64,000 nucleotides of DNA from Ophioderma brevispina (GCA_023653785.1 JAMKCH010002909.1:1-64000); one strand, 5' to 3'. Positions 20,827 through 34,116 are shown, numbered from the stretch's first letter. Notes: generated by a model from the sequence alone, not told the origin. Translations and numbers: made by a program.

Positions 20827-22925
20827 GTGTTAAAAATGATGGAAACTGAAAAAAAAAAAACCAGCTTAACTGTGTGAAAATGGTGGTTGGTGTAAAATGG
20901 ATCAGTCTACAAACAACACAAAAAATCTATAATATCTGCCTCATTTCTCACCAAATTCCTTCATTTTTCGGCATAGATATCATAAGCCAAATATAGCTGT
21001 AAATTCTTGAAATAGAGATGTGGTCTTAAAACGGAGGACAAAGGAATCCATATTGAAAGATTGGCAAAGGCATATATTGAATGTTGAAAAAATCAACATT
21101 AATGTTGACAGATCGGGCGTGTCGCATTAAGGCCAAAGGTTAAGGGTGATGAGAGGGTCTTTTTCAGTACGCACACTTATTTGCAGCTGCGCATCGGTTT
21201 TTTTCAGCGTGAATACCTTACGCACTCGCAATATGTGCGTCGAATGTTTTTTGAGATGCGTCTAACGCTAGCGCGTGGGTCGTGAAGTTTTTGGCATTGT
21301 TTGTGCAGTTTTGCCTTTTCTCGGTTTACGTTTTGATTATTTGTAGGCGTTTTTTTCACTCGTGATTTTCGGGTAATTTCCAAAATTCGCTTTAATAAAA
21401 ACTAATACCAACAGGCCATCTTTTACCCCACATTAAAAACCCAACATTTCAGAAACCCAAACTGAGAAAAAAACAAAAAATAACACAAATTCACATCAGA
21501 CTAAGTTTTATCTGTTTTGTTTTTTGGTGGTGATGACACCAATCAAATTATTTGGGAACCTTTTTAACACTATAACCCTAAAAACTAACCCAACCCCTGA
21601 AACTAAAACTTGATGCCATTCTTAATGTCTGCTTAAAATCAATTGTGTGTCATTAAAAAGTTTGGAATAGCGAACCCTTGTTAAAATTCGGAATATAAGA
21701 ACACGGTATCTGGTTTAAAAATAGCGAACCTTTAGCTTGGAAAAAAGAGCCTTAAATTTCTTTAAACCTTCTTACATATTCGGAAAAGCAGATTCCCATT
21801 ACAAATTCAGAATAGAGACCCGTCCCAATTATCGGAATAGTGAACCATTTTTAATCTAAAGGAATAGCGAACCCTATTTTCGGAATAGAACCTTTAAGGT
21901 TTTGTGTTAAAAAAGAGAATGAATAAAAACGAATGTTCGGAAAACGCACTTCGGAACAGGTTTGAAACCTTCAGAATATCGAGGGAGGGAGAACCCCAAA
22001 AATAACTACATTATCATGAGTAGCAATCGGTATTTCCACGGTCCCAAAGTCGGTATTGCCGCTGTTCAGCATGTTTAGCCTCTGCAGGCAGATGCACAAA
22101 AACTGTTTGTTCTTTTGTTCATTTTTTAGTCAACAAATTGATGAGTTCGTTGCAGGAAGTTGGACATATTCAACTTCTTTCTAAACCTTTTAATTGGTAA
22201 TTTTGTTATATTTGACGTTTATGCCACTTATACATTAGTTAGAAATCACTTGCGTAGATTGCGATACCGTAAATGCTATAATCACTCTTTGGCGTGTAAT
22301 CACTCTTGGAGTTTTATGATGCGCTGTTATATCTGGAGCTTGTTTCGGTGATAGGTACGAAAGAGTGCTGCCGCCCACAACATTCACCAAGACGCCACAC
22401 TAAAATGAAAAAAAGGTGCATTTTTCGGTAATGGTGGCCAGATTTCTGAGGAAAACTAAGCGAAGTCGGTGACCCCCTGTTTTATTGATGCGCCCTCTAT
22501 TTAAAGATCTGGGTTATATGACTTTAACATAATTTAAAAAATAAAAAAATCGGGGCCGTCCAGAAGTTTGTTTTTTATGAGGGAAAATGGACGTCCTTTT
22601 TCTCATTTTACACATCATCCAGAGCTCTGTACCAATTTTTTCCGAAAAAATGTAATTTTTGAAAAAAGTCCATATCATAAACTAAGTCGGTGGTTTGGAC
22701 CCCCATTTTTATTTCAGATTTTTCATTTACACGATGAAAATAACATCTATCTGAAAATAAAGAAATTCTGGCCGTTAGCTAGCTTTAGGGATCCTCTATC
22801 ACCCTTAAAACCGATCGGGCAATTTTCTTGAAAAGGCGTGGAGGATGACAAGTTGAAAGTTTGTAAATTGTAATTTTCTCCAGATAATAATTGTGTTTAC
22901 TTTTTTATTTTAATTGTCAGAATTC
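20827..22925 (+). repeat. 2.08 kb tandem duplication, copy A
   Basis: It aligns with copy B along its whole length, offset about 2080 bases. Landmarks: TTTGCAGCTGCGCATCG, a minisatellite of TTCGGAATAGCGAACC at about 21660-21960, and TTCAGATTTTTCATTTAC near the end. Differences are mostly one- or two-base indels. No reading frame is conserved between copies, so the open frames inside are not genes. Confidence 0.8.
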
Positions 22926-25015
22926 AGGGGATTTGTAAAAAGATGGAATGAAAAAACCAGCTAACTGTGACCATGGGTAAAATGGGATCAGTCTAACAAA
23001 ATCATAATAATCTGCTGCTCATTTCTTCACCAAATTCCTTCATTTTTTTCGCATACGAAATAGCCAATATAAGCTGTAATTCTTTGAAATAGAGATGTTG
23101 TCTAAAATGAGACAAAGAAATCCATATTGAAAGATTTTGGGCACAGGCTATATTGAATATTGGAAAAAATCAACATTAATGTTGACCAAGGTCGTGCGTT
23201 GTCGCATTTAAGGCCAAAGATTAAGGGTGATAGAGGGTCCTTTCAGTACGCAACACTTATTTGCAGCTGCGCATCGTTTAGCGTGAATTACTTCGCAATC
23301 GCTCTATGTGCGTCGACTGTTTTTCTTTCCTTGGAGATGCTTCTCACGCTACAGCTAGCGAGTGGGTTCGTGAAGTTTTACATTCTTTGTGCTGTTTTGC
23401 ATTCTCGTTTAGTTTTTTGGATTAATTTCGTAGGCTTTTTTGTTAACTCGTGCTTTATTTCGGTAATTTCACAAAATTCGTTTAATAAAACTAATACCGA
23501 AAGGCATCTTTCTACCCCACATAACAACCCCAACATTTCAGAAAACCCCACTGAGATAAAAAAAAAAAAAACAATATCACATCAGACTAGTTCATCTGTT
23601 TTTGGTGGGATGACACCATCAAATTATTGAGCACCTTAACACCCTATAACCCCTAAAACTAACCCTAACCCACCCCTGAAACTAAAACTTGATCCATCAT
23701 TAATTGTCCTGCTTCAAATCAATTGTTTCATTTAAAGTTTGGATATAGCGAACCCCTTTGAAATTCCGGAATATAGAAAACGGGATCTGGTTCAAAAATA
23801 GCGAACCTTTAGCTTGAAAAAACGAGCCTTAATTTCTTTAAAAAACCTTCTGTACATATTCGGAAAAGCAGATCCCATTACAACAAATTCCTAATAGAGA
23901 TCGTCCGTTCCAATTATCGGAATAGGGAACCATTTTTAATATAAGGAATAGCGAACCCTCTTTTCGGAATAGCGACGCTTTTAAAGGTTTAAAAAAGCGA
24001 TGCTAAAAACGCATGTTCGGAAAAACGAACCTCTGAAACATTGAACCTTCAGAATATCGAGAGAACCCCCAAAATAACTACTTCTCATGAGTCGCCAGGT
24101 ATTTTCACAAGGATCACAGTCTGTATTTGCCTTCTCTGTTCAGCATGTTAGGCCTGCATGCAGAGCACAAACCTTGTTTTGGTTGCCTTCTTTTTATAGT
24201 CAAAACAAATTGCTGAGTTTCGTGCATGAAGTTGACATATTGTTCTTTCCAACTTCTTTCTAAACCTTTTTGGAATGGTAATTTTGTTATATTCTGACGT
24301 TTATAATTATGCCACTTATACTTAGATAGAAATCACTTTGTGTAGATTGCGATAAATACCGTAAATGCTATCATAATCTCTTTGGCGTGTAATCACTCTT
24401 TGGCGTGTTATGAGGCGTGTATACCTGGCGCTAATTTCGGTGCGTAGGTACGCGAAGAGTGCTGCGCCACACAGTTCACCCCAAGAAGACGCACTAAAAA
24501 TGAAAAAAGGTGCATTTTTCGGTACATTTTGGCAGATTTCTAGAAAACCAAGTCGTGAACCCCCTCTTTTTATTGATGCGCCTTAAAGATCTGTATATGA
24601 CTTTAACATAATTTAAAAAATAAAAAATCTGCTCTGGCCGTCAAAGTTTGTTTTTTTGTGATGAGGAAAATGGCGTACCCTTTTCTCATTTTCCCATAGA
24701 GCTCTGTACAATTTTTTCCGAAAAATGTAATTTTTGGAAAACGGTTCGATCATACCTCATAAACTAAGTCGGTGACACCCCATTTTTTATATTTCAGATT
24801 TTTTCATTTACAACCGACTGAAATAATAACATATATCTGACAATGAAAGAAAATCTGGCCGTTGCCTTTATGATCCTCTATCACCACACCGTAAAACCTA
24901 TGTCGGGTCGGGCAATTTCCTTGAAAAGGCGTGGAGGATGACAAGTTGCAAGTTGTATTGTAATTCTCCAGATACAAATTGTGTTTTGATATTTTTTATT
25001 TTCTTGTCAGAATTT
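22926..25015 (+). repeat. 2.08 kb tandem duplication, copy B
   Basis: This is the second unit, ending in GTCAGAATTTCAGGG like copy A (GTCAGAATTCAGGGG). The 156-codon frame at 23160-23630 is broken in the corresponding part of copy A and is rich in chance features. The GGAATAGCGAACC minisatellite is repeated at about 23740-24060. Confidence 0.8.
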
Positions 25016-25463
25016 CAGGGATTTCAGGGATCAGTGTTTAGAAAACGCTATTTGTGGCAATATCGCATTTTCCGCGCACTGATAAATTGGTATTTTCACC
25101 ACCAATCTGCGCTCCAAATTTGCCGAATCCACGTAATTATGTACCTAAAATATCCTGCTAGATATCATGTCCAAGGCTTGCAAAATAATATTAAATGCCC
25201 ACTCTTTACTCCTATACCCGGCCATCTTTAAATTTTACAATCATACCAAATAGGCTAAAAAAGTAAATAATACCGCGAGCGTTTGCAACCAAATCAATGC
25301 TAATCACACAACCTGAAAAGTTGTGAATAAAAATAGACTCAAAGTTACTACGGATACATCGGAAAAAACATAACGGTGAATCTAATTTTCTATTTTGTGT
25401 GGTCTATTCACAGTAATTTTTCAAAACTTAATTCTTACTGTTTGAGTAAATATGGAATATTAA

Positions 25464-25810
25464 AGACACTATCAGTGATTTGCTAAATCAGCAAATCGAA
25501 AAAATCATCAAAAATCAGATTTTTGCATGTATGTAACAAGTACAGGTACCCTAACATACCCTGCAAATGATAAGACCAGAAGCAACCTAATAAGGACAGG
25601 ATCAGAGATTTTAGTCATTAGTGTCCGAACGGACACTTACTACACCACGTAATTGAATGGAGAATCGTATCTTGGAACACTGCCGTTTTCTTCCTTTTCT
25701 GTTAATTCTGCAGCTGGAAAAAGTAACTTATGAGAATTCTACAGACTTATCCTTCACTTTGAAGCTATTCCTGCAAATTTCAAATATTTTTCAAATCACT
25801 GATAGTGTCT
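25464..25810 (+). mobile_element. TTAA MITE copy 2 (347 bp)
   Basis: It has the same length, ends and orientation as copy 1, with only scattered substitutions, and TTAA on both sides (25460-25463, 25811-25814). The shared internal palindrome GTCCGAACGGAC is present. Confidence 0.85.
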
Positions 25811-25814
25811 TTAA

Positions 25815-26370
25815 AGACGATTGGTCAAGCTTAATTCATTTCCTGATTGAGTATTTATACATGAAAGTAACTACTCTACTCCCATGTATTGAATTGAACA
25901 TTCAAGCATTCAGATAAACAAAAACGACACAATGGTAAAAGGTAAAAGTCTACAGTGTTTTCACAAGATTTAAGAAATTGCAAATAATTACAAACTTATT
26001 TAACTGAAATAGCCGCCATTTTGCATTCAAGTCAAGACTAACATTTGAACTATTAAAAATTGGCAAAATTGATTTGTCATGCATCACTAAACATATAATT
26101 AGACATCTTTAAATCGGTTTATATTACAATTTGACCTTGACGGCATTGCATTGACCTTGGAAAGCATTTTGGCCATAGCAATCCTCTTTTGAAGTCGGAT
26201 CTATAACAAACTATACATTTTTAGATTCCGTTTGATAAGGTGAGTAATTTGACATGCATAGTAATTTAATTGCGACAGTTCTCATTTTTACCCGCCGTGT
26301 TAACGTTTGTTTGCCCCTTCCTCCGGGTGGGGGGGGGATTCCAGGGTTTGTTGGGTTAACAAATCCATGC
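25815..26370. other. Unassigned DNA
   Basis: Nothing recognisable was found apart from a 10-base G run near 26330. Confidence 0.4.
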
Positions 26371-26375
26371 TCGTT

Positions 26376-26765
26376 ACAGGGGTTCTGAAGGTGACCCCTA
26401 AAGGACCAATTTTCAGTGAAATATACCCCTAACAGGGTACCTAGTTTTGGCGAGGTATTCTGTGAAAATATACCCCTAACTGTACCAATTTGCGTGAATT
26501 ATACCACCCTTGCGGGACCTGTTCTAAATACGTGACTAAAAGATAACCTTTAAAAAAATATCTATATACAAGCAAAATGACAGAAAAGCAAATGTGCTAC
26601 TGCACAATAATTACACATTTTGGGTTATTGCTGATATGTTTAAGGGTAATTTTTCCTATTTGTGTCATTGAACCAGTCACAATCACAACTGATTTGATAC
26701 CCCTAGCGGGACTAGAACTTGATTATTGTGAATTTGATACCCCTAGCGGTAGTCCCGCATTTGCA
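26376..26765 (+). repeat. Diverged ATACCCCTA minisatellite
   Basis: Units of about 30-47 bases share ATACCCCTAACAGGG, CCAATTT and GTGAA: four at 26385-26520, and two clearer copies of GATACCCCTAGCGG at 26697 and 26741. The frames at 26577-26993 and 26719-26982 cross this repeat and the antisense of a retroelement and are not genes. Confidence 0.5.
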
Positions 26766-26944
26766 GCTAGTCCCTCTTTTTTTGGAACGAGCATGGGTAC
26801 CCGACCAAAACCCAAGAACCCCCCCGGGCCCTTCCCCAAAATGCCGGAACATGGAAGCGGCAAGCCCAAGTCAAAAACCTTCAACATCGATCAGGGAACC
26901 CCAAGATGCCTTCAAATCTTTGTCTTCAGAGTTTGGTCACGGAT

Positions 26945-27642
26945 CTACATGCTGGTCTTTTACTACTACCCTGGTACTGTAATTGTGAACTGATGAAGAC
27001 CGAACAAAGTGTGTATTTAGATAGTCTGGAGCTGTACCCTGAAAAATGTTAAAAACATGATTTAACTTCATCTGAATGACTATCTTTTACTGAAAGTAAA
27101 CCAACTTCATCCAATTCCTTTGGACCAATATGATAACAGGGGCCTTTGTTCAAGATGAATCTAACAACCTTGTTCTGCATTGTTTGGAGTCTGTTTTTGT
27201 AATACTGAGTTAAAGATGTAAACCATGATGAACAAGCGTAATCATAATGACACAAAATCAAGGCAGTACTCAAAGTTTTACGGGTTTTCTGATTTAAGTA
27301 GTGGGCATGTCTATACAAAAACCTAAGTCTGGCACCTGCTTTTTTCAAAATATCACAGACAATTGACTCCCCAGAAAGAGATTCATCAAGGGTTATACCC
27401 AAGTATTTGACCGACTTGACAGCTTTAATTTCAGAACCATCACATATAACTGAAAAGTCATTAATCTTATTGAATTGCCTTAAATTAGAACCAATCAAGA
27501 TGCCTTCCGTTTTACCCAAGTGTAATGAAAGCTTATTATCAACAAGCCATTGTCTACATGAATCTAATTCTTTGCTAAGTTTGTTCGCAACATAATGTGG
27601 GTTTTTATCAGATATCAGTTACGTCTGCGTAAAGCAGCAGTT
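26945..27642 (-). pseudogene. Non-LTR retrotransposon RT fragment, 5'-truncated
   Basis: On the minus strand LLYAD (about 27625-27640) is the RT catalytic box, reading YADV after small deletions. It is followed by DSCRQWLVDNKLSLHLGKTE, then VKYLGITLDESLSG (about 27369-27410) and LRFLYRHAHYLNQ. A one-base frameshift near 27075 leads into NHVFNIFQGTAPDYLN and SSSVHNYSTRV, the usual C-terminal block. The order matches Jockey/CR1-type LINE polymerases. A stop lies immediately upstream of the YAD box, so the copy is truncated there. It is inactive. Confidence 0.8.
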
Positions 27643-28255
27643 ACATGCAACTCCTTGTTGCAAGGTATAGTACGAAATTGGTCGAGACGCTCACAAAACT
27701 TGTCATTTCTCAAACCAAATATGCCCTGCAACCGAAATTCAGTATGTAATTCTGGAAATTTATGGATTACAGAGTATTGTCGCATTGTTTTTTTCGACGA
27801 AGGGAGAACCGACGGCCCGGTTCCTCCATTGGTAAGAGAGGCGGTAGGCCTTAGATCATGGGGGGGGGGGGGACATTTGATATTGTGTTCCCCACCCCAA
27901 AAACGTGAGGGGGACATGTCCCCCTCGTCCCCCACCGATTGATGCCCATGGGTTTGGGTAGGGACGGATCTGTACGTGCCTCCGAGAATCTGGAAGTAGG
28001 GCCCATGCATATCTATAGTGATTTTTGCTGAAAAAGGGACCCTTAGCTATACCATGCAGAGATTTAATATATGACAATTTTGCCATTTGACTTTTCTCAC
28101 AAGTTTGGAAAATTTTGGCTTCAGATTGAGGAGATTGGACTTAATTTTTCAACAAATTGTATATAAGATTTGGAAAAAGATTACCATACCAAAATTGGCT
28201 TGAAAAAAGGTAAAAAAATGAGACCCATATTTGCAGCACATGCACAAGAAAGAGT
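27643..28255. other. Unassigned DNA with G-rich palindrome
   Basis: The interval holds a run of 12 G (about 27859) and the perfect palindrome GAGGGGGACATGTCCCCCTC at 27907-27926. Pro-rich minus-strand frames at 27615-28086 read through the G runs and are not credible. Confidence 0.45.
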
Positions 28256-28257
28256 TT

Positions 28258-28517
28258 AAACTGTAATGAGATAATCATGATAGGTCTAATATAATTATAC
28301 TCTTTGCTTGAGGAAACCATGTCCATTTTTCATTCTATCCCATTTGTGATTGTAAGACTACTGATACGCACATAGAGCTTAGATACGATTTGTTATTTCG
28401 ATTAAATCTAAAGATTGGCTTAGAAGTTCAAATTGCTGGTTGGATCTCTAAGCTATAAACCTATACACATATATTATTGTACACATTAGACCTATCATGA
28501 TTATCTCATTACAGTTT
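28258..28517. mobile_element. ~256-bp MITE with perfect 31-bp arms
   Basis: 28260-28290 and 28485-28515 are exact 31-bp reverse complements (outer end ACTGTAATGAGATAATC), separated by 194 bases of AT-rich DNA. The minus-strand frame at 28141-28326 is accidental. No target duplication could be defined. Confidence 0.7.
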
Positions 28518-29400
28518 TTTGTTCGAATCATTGCAGCCTTATGAATTGCCCAAAATAAGTTGACAATCTTTTCACCCCCTTAAGGCGGGGGCCCAGGGCA
28601 CGTGGCCCAGTTGAAATCTATAGCGTGAATTGTGGTTCTGAGCCAAAAGCATGGTCAGGGAAAAGTAAGCCCGGTCAAGGCAAAAGTCGTCCAGAGTGGA
28701 GGGCAGATCCAAAATGGCTCATTTTGTAGGATTTTGCTTAAAATTCCACCCTATTTTGCCGCAATTTCTTCCAAGGGGGTATTCTGCCCAACGCTATCAT
28801 CCCCGCATTTCCCCTATTGATCCTAAATCACTGAGTGGTTCCTTTCCTCCGACCCCATCAGCTACGCGACTGAACTTCACTGAAGAGGTCTTTGGGAGTG
28901 GGAGCAGGGGATCCTAATGAAACATGGGATAGGACACCGATCAAAGGTGGAGGCTACTGAATAGAAATCTGTATAGCTGATTGATTTTGCCGGTCGTATG
29001 TGGCGCTACCCAAAATTTATACTACGTCATAATGTGTCATACTGCAGAAATTAGGATATAATTAGGTAGCTTATCGAAAGTTGGCACTATTTACTACGTA
29101 TCAAAATAATCTATGGGCATTTTTACACAGTTTCACCCACATGGTGGGAGTCCTTTGAAGGAATAATGTTCTCCTGGCTCAAATTATAGCTAATGTTGGG
29201 GAAAAATCTTGATAGCCTTAAACAACTTTGAGGCCAGCTTGAGGCAAGTGAAAGGCATGCATTTTGGGGGACAGCGAATAACAAAAAAATATAAAATGGT
29301 TGGGAGAAGATTAAGACAACCGGTAGCGTGTCCACAAGTTTTAAAAATAACAACTAAAAACACACCAAAAAAGAGCCAAAAAAGGATTTAAAAACAGCCA
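28518..29400. other. Unassigned DNA
   Basis: Short open frames on both strands show no recognisable product. A possible coding look at 28632-28917 is not supported by motifs or splice sites. Confidence 0.4.
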
Positions 29401-30860
29401 AGATACAAACGAAACACACCGTGAGAATATTACAGAATTACAAACTTCCTTTGTTTGACGCGCGTTGACGAGAAATAGCACTAGGTGGCAAATATCATCA
29501 ATATCATTAACCACTCGCAATACAACAAACAAGAGCATGTATTCAACCAATAAAAAAGTATATGGACACCATTTAATGTGCAACATATGAAATAAGAACG
29601 GACAAAGCTGATTTAGAAGTACTTTCAAGCCGTCATTGTGGAATGATTATTAGTGGAAAGTGCGAAACTCTTAAAAGTGGTCTCACAGACTTACAGCCTT
29701 TATTACGAACTGGCTAGTAGCCAAACTAATACATAATTCTAGTTATCCTCATGATGTGCCTTTTTTAGTGATAATATTGAAAATAATACTCTAGCAAAGG
29801 AAAGAAAAATGACGTTTTTTAACGGGATTCTTGTTCAAACATCACTACAACCATCACTTACTATCATTCCAACAATTGCGTCGCATGCCTATAAGCTTCC
29901 TTCGTGGCCTGAGCGTTCTAAGCGTTGGACGTTATTGATTTTCCTTTTTCTCTTACTCTTTCTGTCGGTTCGAGTCCGCGGGTAGCCCAAGACTTTCAGC
30001 ACATTACAATTACACGAGAATAAGATCACAGTTTCTTTACTTACTGGTCACCTTGGCCATTGAAGTCTTAGGAGTGGAAGTATAATTCATCTATAGTCCA
30101 AACATTTCCAAATCTATCCTTATATGTATTTCGCATATTCATTATGTCAGCTCAGACAACATCAAGGTTTTTGGGCAGTTTTGATTGTTACAATTCAATC
30201 ATGCATCTTCAGAAAAATAACAAGTGGATTTGAAAAATATATATCAAAAATTGTTACTTAGGACGGAGATGACACAAAATTTATAAAATAAGTTGATTTT
30301 AAAATATTTTAGAATCGAAATCATAAGACAAACCAGTGAAACTTTACCAAGAAAACGAGCATTACAATAATCGAGAAAAAGTTATGCTAGCAGTCTCGTT
30401 CAAGCATACAAATCTACATGTTGAATTATGTGACACATTTGATGTAGCAAGATATGAATTAAAGAAACGGAAACGACTGAGTTAGAAATGTTTTCAAAAA
30501 CGGTTATTTTGAACGATAATTAGTGGCACTATAAACTTAAAAAAAAAAACGTCTCACAGACCTACAAAAAAGCCTTTATTACGAATGATATTGGCGAAAT
30601 TTATTACTTTTTATATTTATTCATCAGGAGTGCTTTTTAATATTACTGCTACAATTGAAAATATCACCTTCAGCAAAGAAAATTATGCTTAACGGATTCG
30701 TTTGTTCAACATTACTGATCCATCACGTACTATAGCATATACAACAAATCAAGTCGTGTTCTGTAAGCTTCCTCCGTGTCGCAGTGGTCTAAGTGATAGA
30801 TTTCTTTTGGAAAGTCTGTTGTTGTCAGTTCGAGTCGGTGGTGGCCCACCACTTTCGGGA
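29400..30860 (+). repeat. Old ~865-bp tandem duplication with tRNA-like tails
   Basis: Blocks around 29580-29990 and 30430-30855 share GTCTCACAGAC, CCTTTATTACGAA, ATTAGTGG and AGCTTCCT. Each ends in a tRNA-like segment: CGTGGCCTGAGCGTTCTAAG with B box CGGTTCGAGTCCG (29900-29980), and GTGTCGCAGTGGTCTAAGTG with CAGTTCGAGTCGG (30778-30840). The A-box and long variable region resemble Ser/Leu tRNA-derived SINEs. Confidence 0.55.
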
Positions 30861-31755
30861 TTATGCTAGTACTTACTCAGTTCTGGTGAACATTCTCTTT
30901 AATTTGGTTATGTAGGCTGTAACATGATGCGTCTCTGGGTTCTTTTAAGCGGTTTTACTCATAGTTTTACCAGTTAAAGTTTTATTCGTGGATGCTGACT
31001 GGCATCTTTATAAAATATAAGCTTGAAATTAACAGGTGGTTTCTTGATTTTAATGGCACTAGAAATTGATATGTTGTTTGGGAAAATATGTCTACTGAAT
31101 TCCAAGACGTAACTCATTCTTTTCTTTAAACGTAAATAACAGTATAATTATCAACAAAAGGAACTAAAATACTTTCCTTCCCAATTTATTAATAATGCGT
31201 TTTTTAATTCATAGTCGTGTGAAAAGGCCTAAAATTGCAGAACCTTACAATCTGAATATCTCACTAATTGAAGGAGATAAAAATGTCTAAAAGCACTAAA
31301 CGTTTTAAGTATAATAAGCTATAATATCAATTTTGATAGCCCATGGTCTTCAGGCTCTTCATATTTTATTATCAATGTTAAAGAGTCACATAGACAACCA
31401 AACAATTACCTGAATATACCGGAGAAAAAAACAATCGACTTCGAATAATTTTTTAATATAAACAGTGTTCAATACTGAAATTTTAACTACTTATAGATTA
31501 TAAATATATCACCAGTGTGATAATAAATATATTCACTAGTTTGCACTACTTCCTAAACACTTTGCTTAGCTTAATAGTTTAAATACGACATCACGTTGCT
31601 CAGGGGGGGGGGTCGACAGCGATACAACATACAACGTATGTAATATTCACCACACTCAACGAAGTGTACAAACTGTTCGTCAGAAACAGGATTTCTTGCC
31701 AATTGCCCAACCTTCTACTTGCACAGCTATTTAATGTTCACAAAATAAAAAATTA
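30860..31755. other. Unassigned AT-rich DNA
   Basis: No open frame above background was found. An 8-9 base G run near 31603 is the only distinctive feature. Confidence 0.4.
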
Positions 31756-31759
31756 AAAA

Positions 31760-32528
31760 AAAAAAAAAAAACGTTGGCAACCGTAAACAAACAAACAAAC
31801 ACCAGTTTTAAAAGAGATGGAGCATTTTATAAAAGTTATAAAATCGAAAGATAGCACCAAGTATACTCAAAGTGCGTCTGCCCCAGTGGCAAACTTGGTC
31901 CCATTTCTTCTACAATAATGGCAAAGGAAAAATTGCCCCTTTCCCACTATCACTCCATACAGCCTAAATATCAATTTATAGATTTTCATGCTAGAGGCGC
32001 TGATGTAATAATACCGAGTTCAAAACAGTGGCTCTTCTTGTTAGGAAACCAGAGCAGCGGGAACCTTCTTTCGTCTTTAGTACTCTTCTTCCCACTACCA
32101 GAGAGAGAGAGGTCTCTGAATCCATTGAAATAAGACCAATCTCCAACAATAAGAAATCAAGCACGAAAACAAACGAAACTAAAGCAAATATCAACTTGAA
32201 ATGTATTCAAGTCAGAACAAGACGGCCTTTACACAAGAATAGGGAGTACTAGTCAAACTCAACTGCCAATATAACCTTAAACAAGAACAAGTGCAGTTGG
32301 AATTATTTAAAATCAACCATTGGGTCTAATGATGATGGTTCCTTAATGAAATATGGACGTTCTCAACAAATGAATTCGGAAAAGAAGAAATGGGACCCAG
32401 TTTGAGCAATGGGGTCAGACGCACTTGAGTATAGTTGGTGCTATCTTTAGATTTAATTAACTTTATATGGCCGTACTCTTTTTAAACTTGGTGTTTTTTT
32501 ACGTTTGCCAACGTTTTTTTTTGGTAGA
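31760..32528. mobile_element. ~0.76 kb foldback element with ~150-bp arms
   Basis: Inverted arms share AACGTTGGCAA, AAAGATAGCACCAA, TATACTCAA, GTGCGTCTG and GGTCCCATTTCTTCT, starting at 31771 on the left and 32515 on the right. Poly-A/T tracts lie just outside the CGTTGGC ends. The two interior frames (31918-32252) have no recognised product. Confidence 0.7.
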
Positions 32529-32529
32529 T

Positions 32530-33120
32530 ATGTAATGTCGCTGAGTTTTGCATTATGTGAATAGTGGATCAACCCTTTGTGACCGCGCCCCCTCAATCAG
32601 CTAGCAGTTGCCCCGCACGAACGCGAGCACCGCTTGGTGAATATCAAAAGCGTATCATTCCAGCAAATCTAACATTTTTGTTGAAAATGAATTCAAACAC
32701 ATTTAACAACACATTATTTGAATTTGTTATAAAAATAGGCTATAGATCAAAATAACCATTTTGGGTGATTTTTTATTTTGCTTCTTTATTTATGATTCAT
32801 TTCATACTACAAGTCCGTGGCGGCCCAGCCTCATTCATTTATAGCAATTCACACAAAAATGTCCAAAAGAAATTACAGCATACCGAGTTCAAACCACAAA
32901 CCAATTCGGGTGCTTTGATGTTGTCGGTCATGTGTGTTCCCTGACCTACATAACGAACCTCTCCTCGTTTTTTTATTACTACAAAAATAAATCAGAAAAA
33001 TAACCCTTCCAGTGGGGTGAGTCTCAACTCCAACGTTTATTTGGGAAATAAGAAAATTTCCCTGACCACATATAACAAATCATACTTTTCGTCAAGATTT
33101 CGCATTTAACCAGAGTTGAA
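32530..33120. other. Unassigned DNA
   Basis: No recognisable gene or repeat boundary was found. Confidence 0.35.
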
Positions 33121-33124
33121 AACA

Positions 33125-34116
33125 GGCCCGGGAGTTTTGCGCGAATTGCGCAAAGCGAAAAAATCGCGAATTTTTGGTCTAGCTATATCACGATTTGATG
33201 GTCCATCGCGAATCTTTCACGATTTTGTAAAAAAAACCACCTTTTTTAATGTTAGTTTGTTGCCAATCACAAACACAAACTGATTTTAAATCATATTATG
33301 CAAACGTCGGCAAAAAATGATGACTCATAAATCTCCCAATAAAGTGGCAAAATATAGTCCAAATGTATAATTAATCCAGCGTAGAACCCTACCTCTACCT
33401 TTATTAGTGGAACACGGATAAACCCGCAAACTACCATTTTCCATGTGAATCGTCATTATATGGTTTTGCGCTTCGGTGTCATTAAACACTAATATTGATG
33501 CATGCGATCAAAGGCAAATATCCAACTCGCGGTATCGGGTCTTTGTCCTCATAACCTTGGTATAATTTCTTCGGAATGAAACAAATTCAGACTTAGCCGC
33601 GGTAGGAAGGTATTTTCCTCCCTTTTCCCGGACGGGAAATCGGAGATCGGAAGAGTGACAACAACTCCCACATGTGACATTCTTCAGGGGCAAGTGTAAA
33701 ACCCGGCACGCGATCATCTCATCCGGGGCCGGGGAATTCCCCCAATCCCACGTGCGAAAGTAAATTATTTCTCGGGGATGTATGCAAAGGCCTCAGCCCG
33801 CGGCAGCGCCCGTCTACATCTGATTCAAATCTTTTATTCTGAATAATTAAGGAAAAAAACAGGTGATAATGATGTACTACTCTGCTTGTAAGTTTCAGCC
33901 GAGAAAAAAGTAAGAAATAGGATGTCCACTTTGGAAGTTGGAGCATTGTTTTTGCAAGACTTTTTCGTGTTCCTGGTAGACTAGCAGGCAAACATAATGA
34001 AGGCGCATTTTCCGGGCGTATTTTTTGACTTTGAACAATCGCGTCCATTTTCGCGCATTTCAAAATACGGGCCGTCGCATTTTGTGCCGTTTTAAATCTC
34101 GCAAAACTCCGGTGCC
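33125..34116 (+). mobile_element. GGCACCGG-TIR element, copy 1 (~1 kb)
   Basis: It aligns end to end with 54654-55575: shared ATTATGCAAACGTCGGC, AAAATATAGTCCAAATGTA, GCGTAGAACCCTACCTCTA, GCGGTATCGGGTCTTTG and CCTCAGCCCGCGGCAG. Its left end is mutated (GGCCCGGGAGTTTTGCGCG); its right end (GCAAAACTCCGGTGCC) is intact. The 114-codon minus-strand frame at 33719-34063 resembles a frame in copy 2, but the similarity extends through all non-coding parts, so it is not evidence for a gene. Confidence 0.75.

Noticed and set aside
23160..23630. 156-codon plus-strand frame
   Set aside because: It lies in copy B of the 2.08 kb duplication and is destroyed by indels in copy A; no domain is recognisable.
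11388..25917. Similar peptides starting MENRILEHCRFLPFL at 11388 and 25657
   Set aside because: Both are inside the 347-bp TTAA MITE, which has no coding capacity beyond chance.
33719..34063. 114-codon minus frame resembling the frame at 55293-55517
   Set aside because: The similarity spans the entire GGCACCGG element including stops and non-coding parts, so repeat homology explains it.
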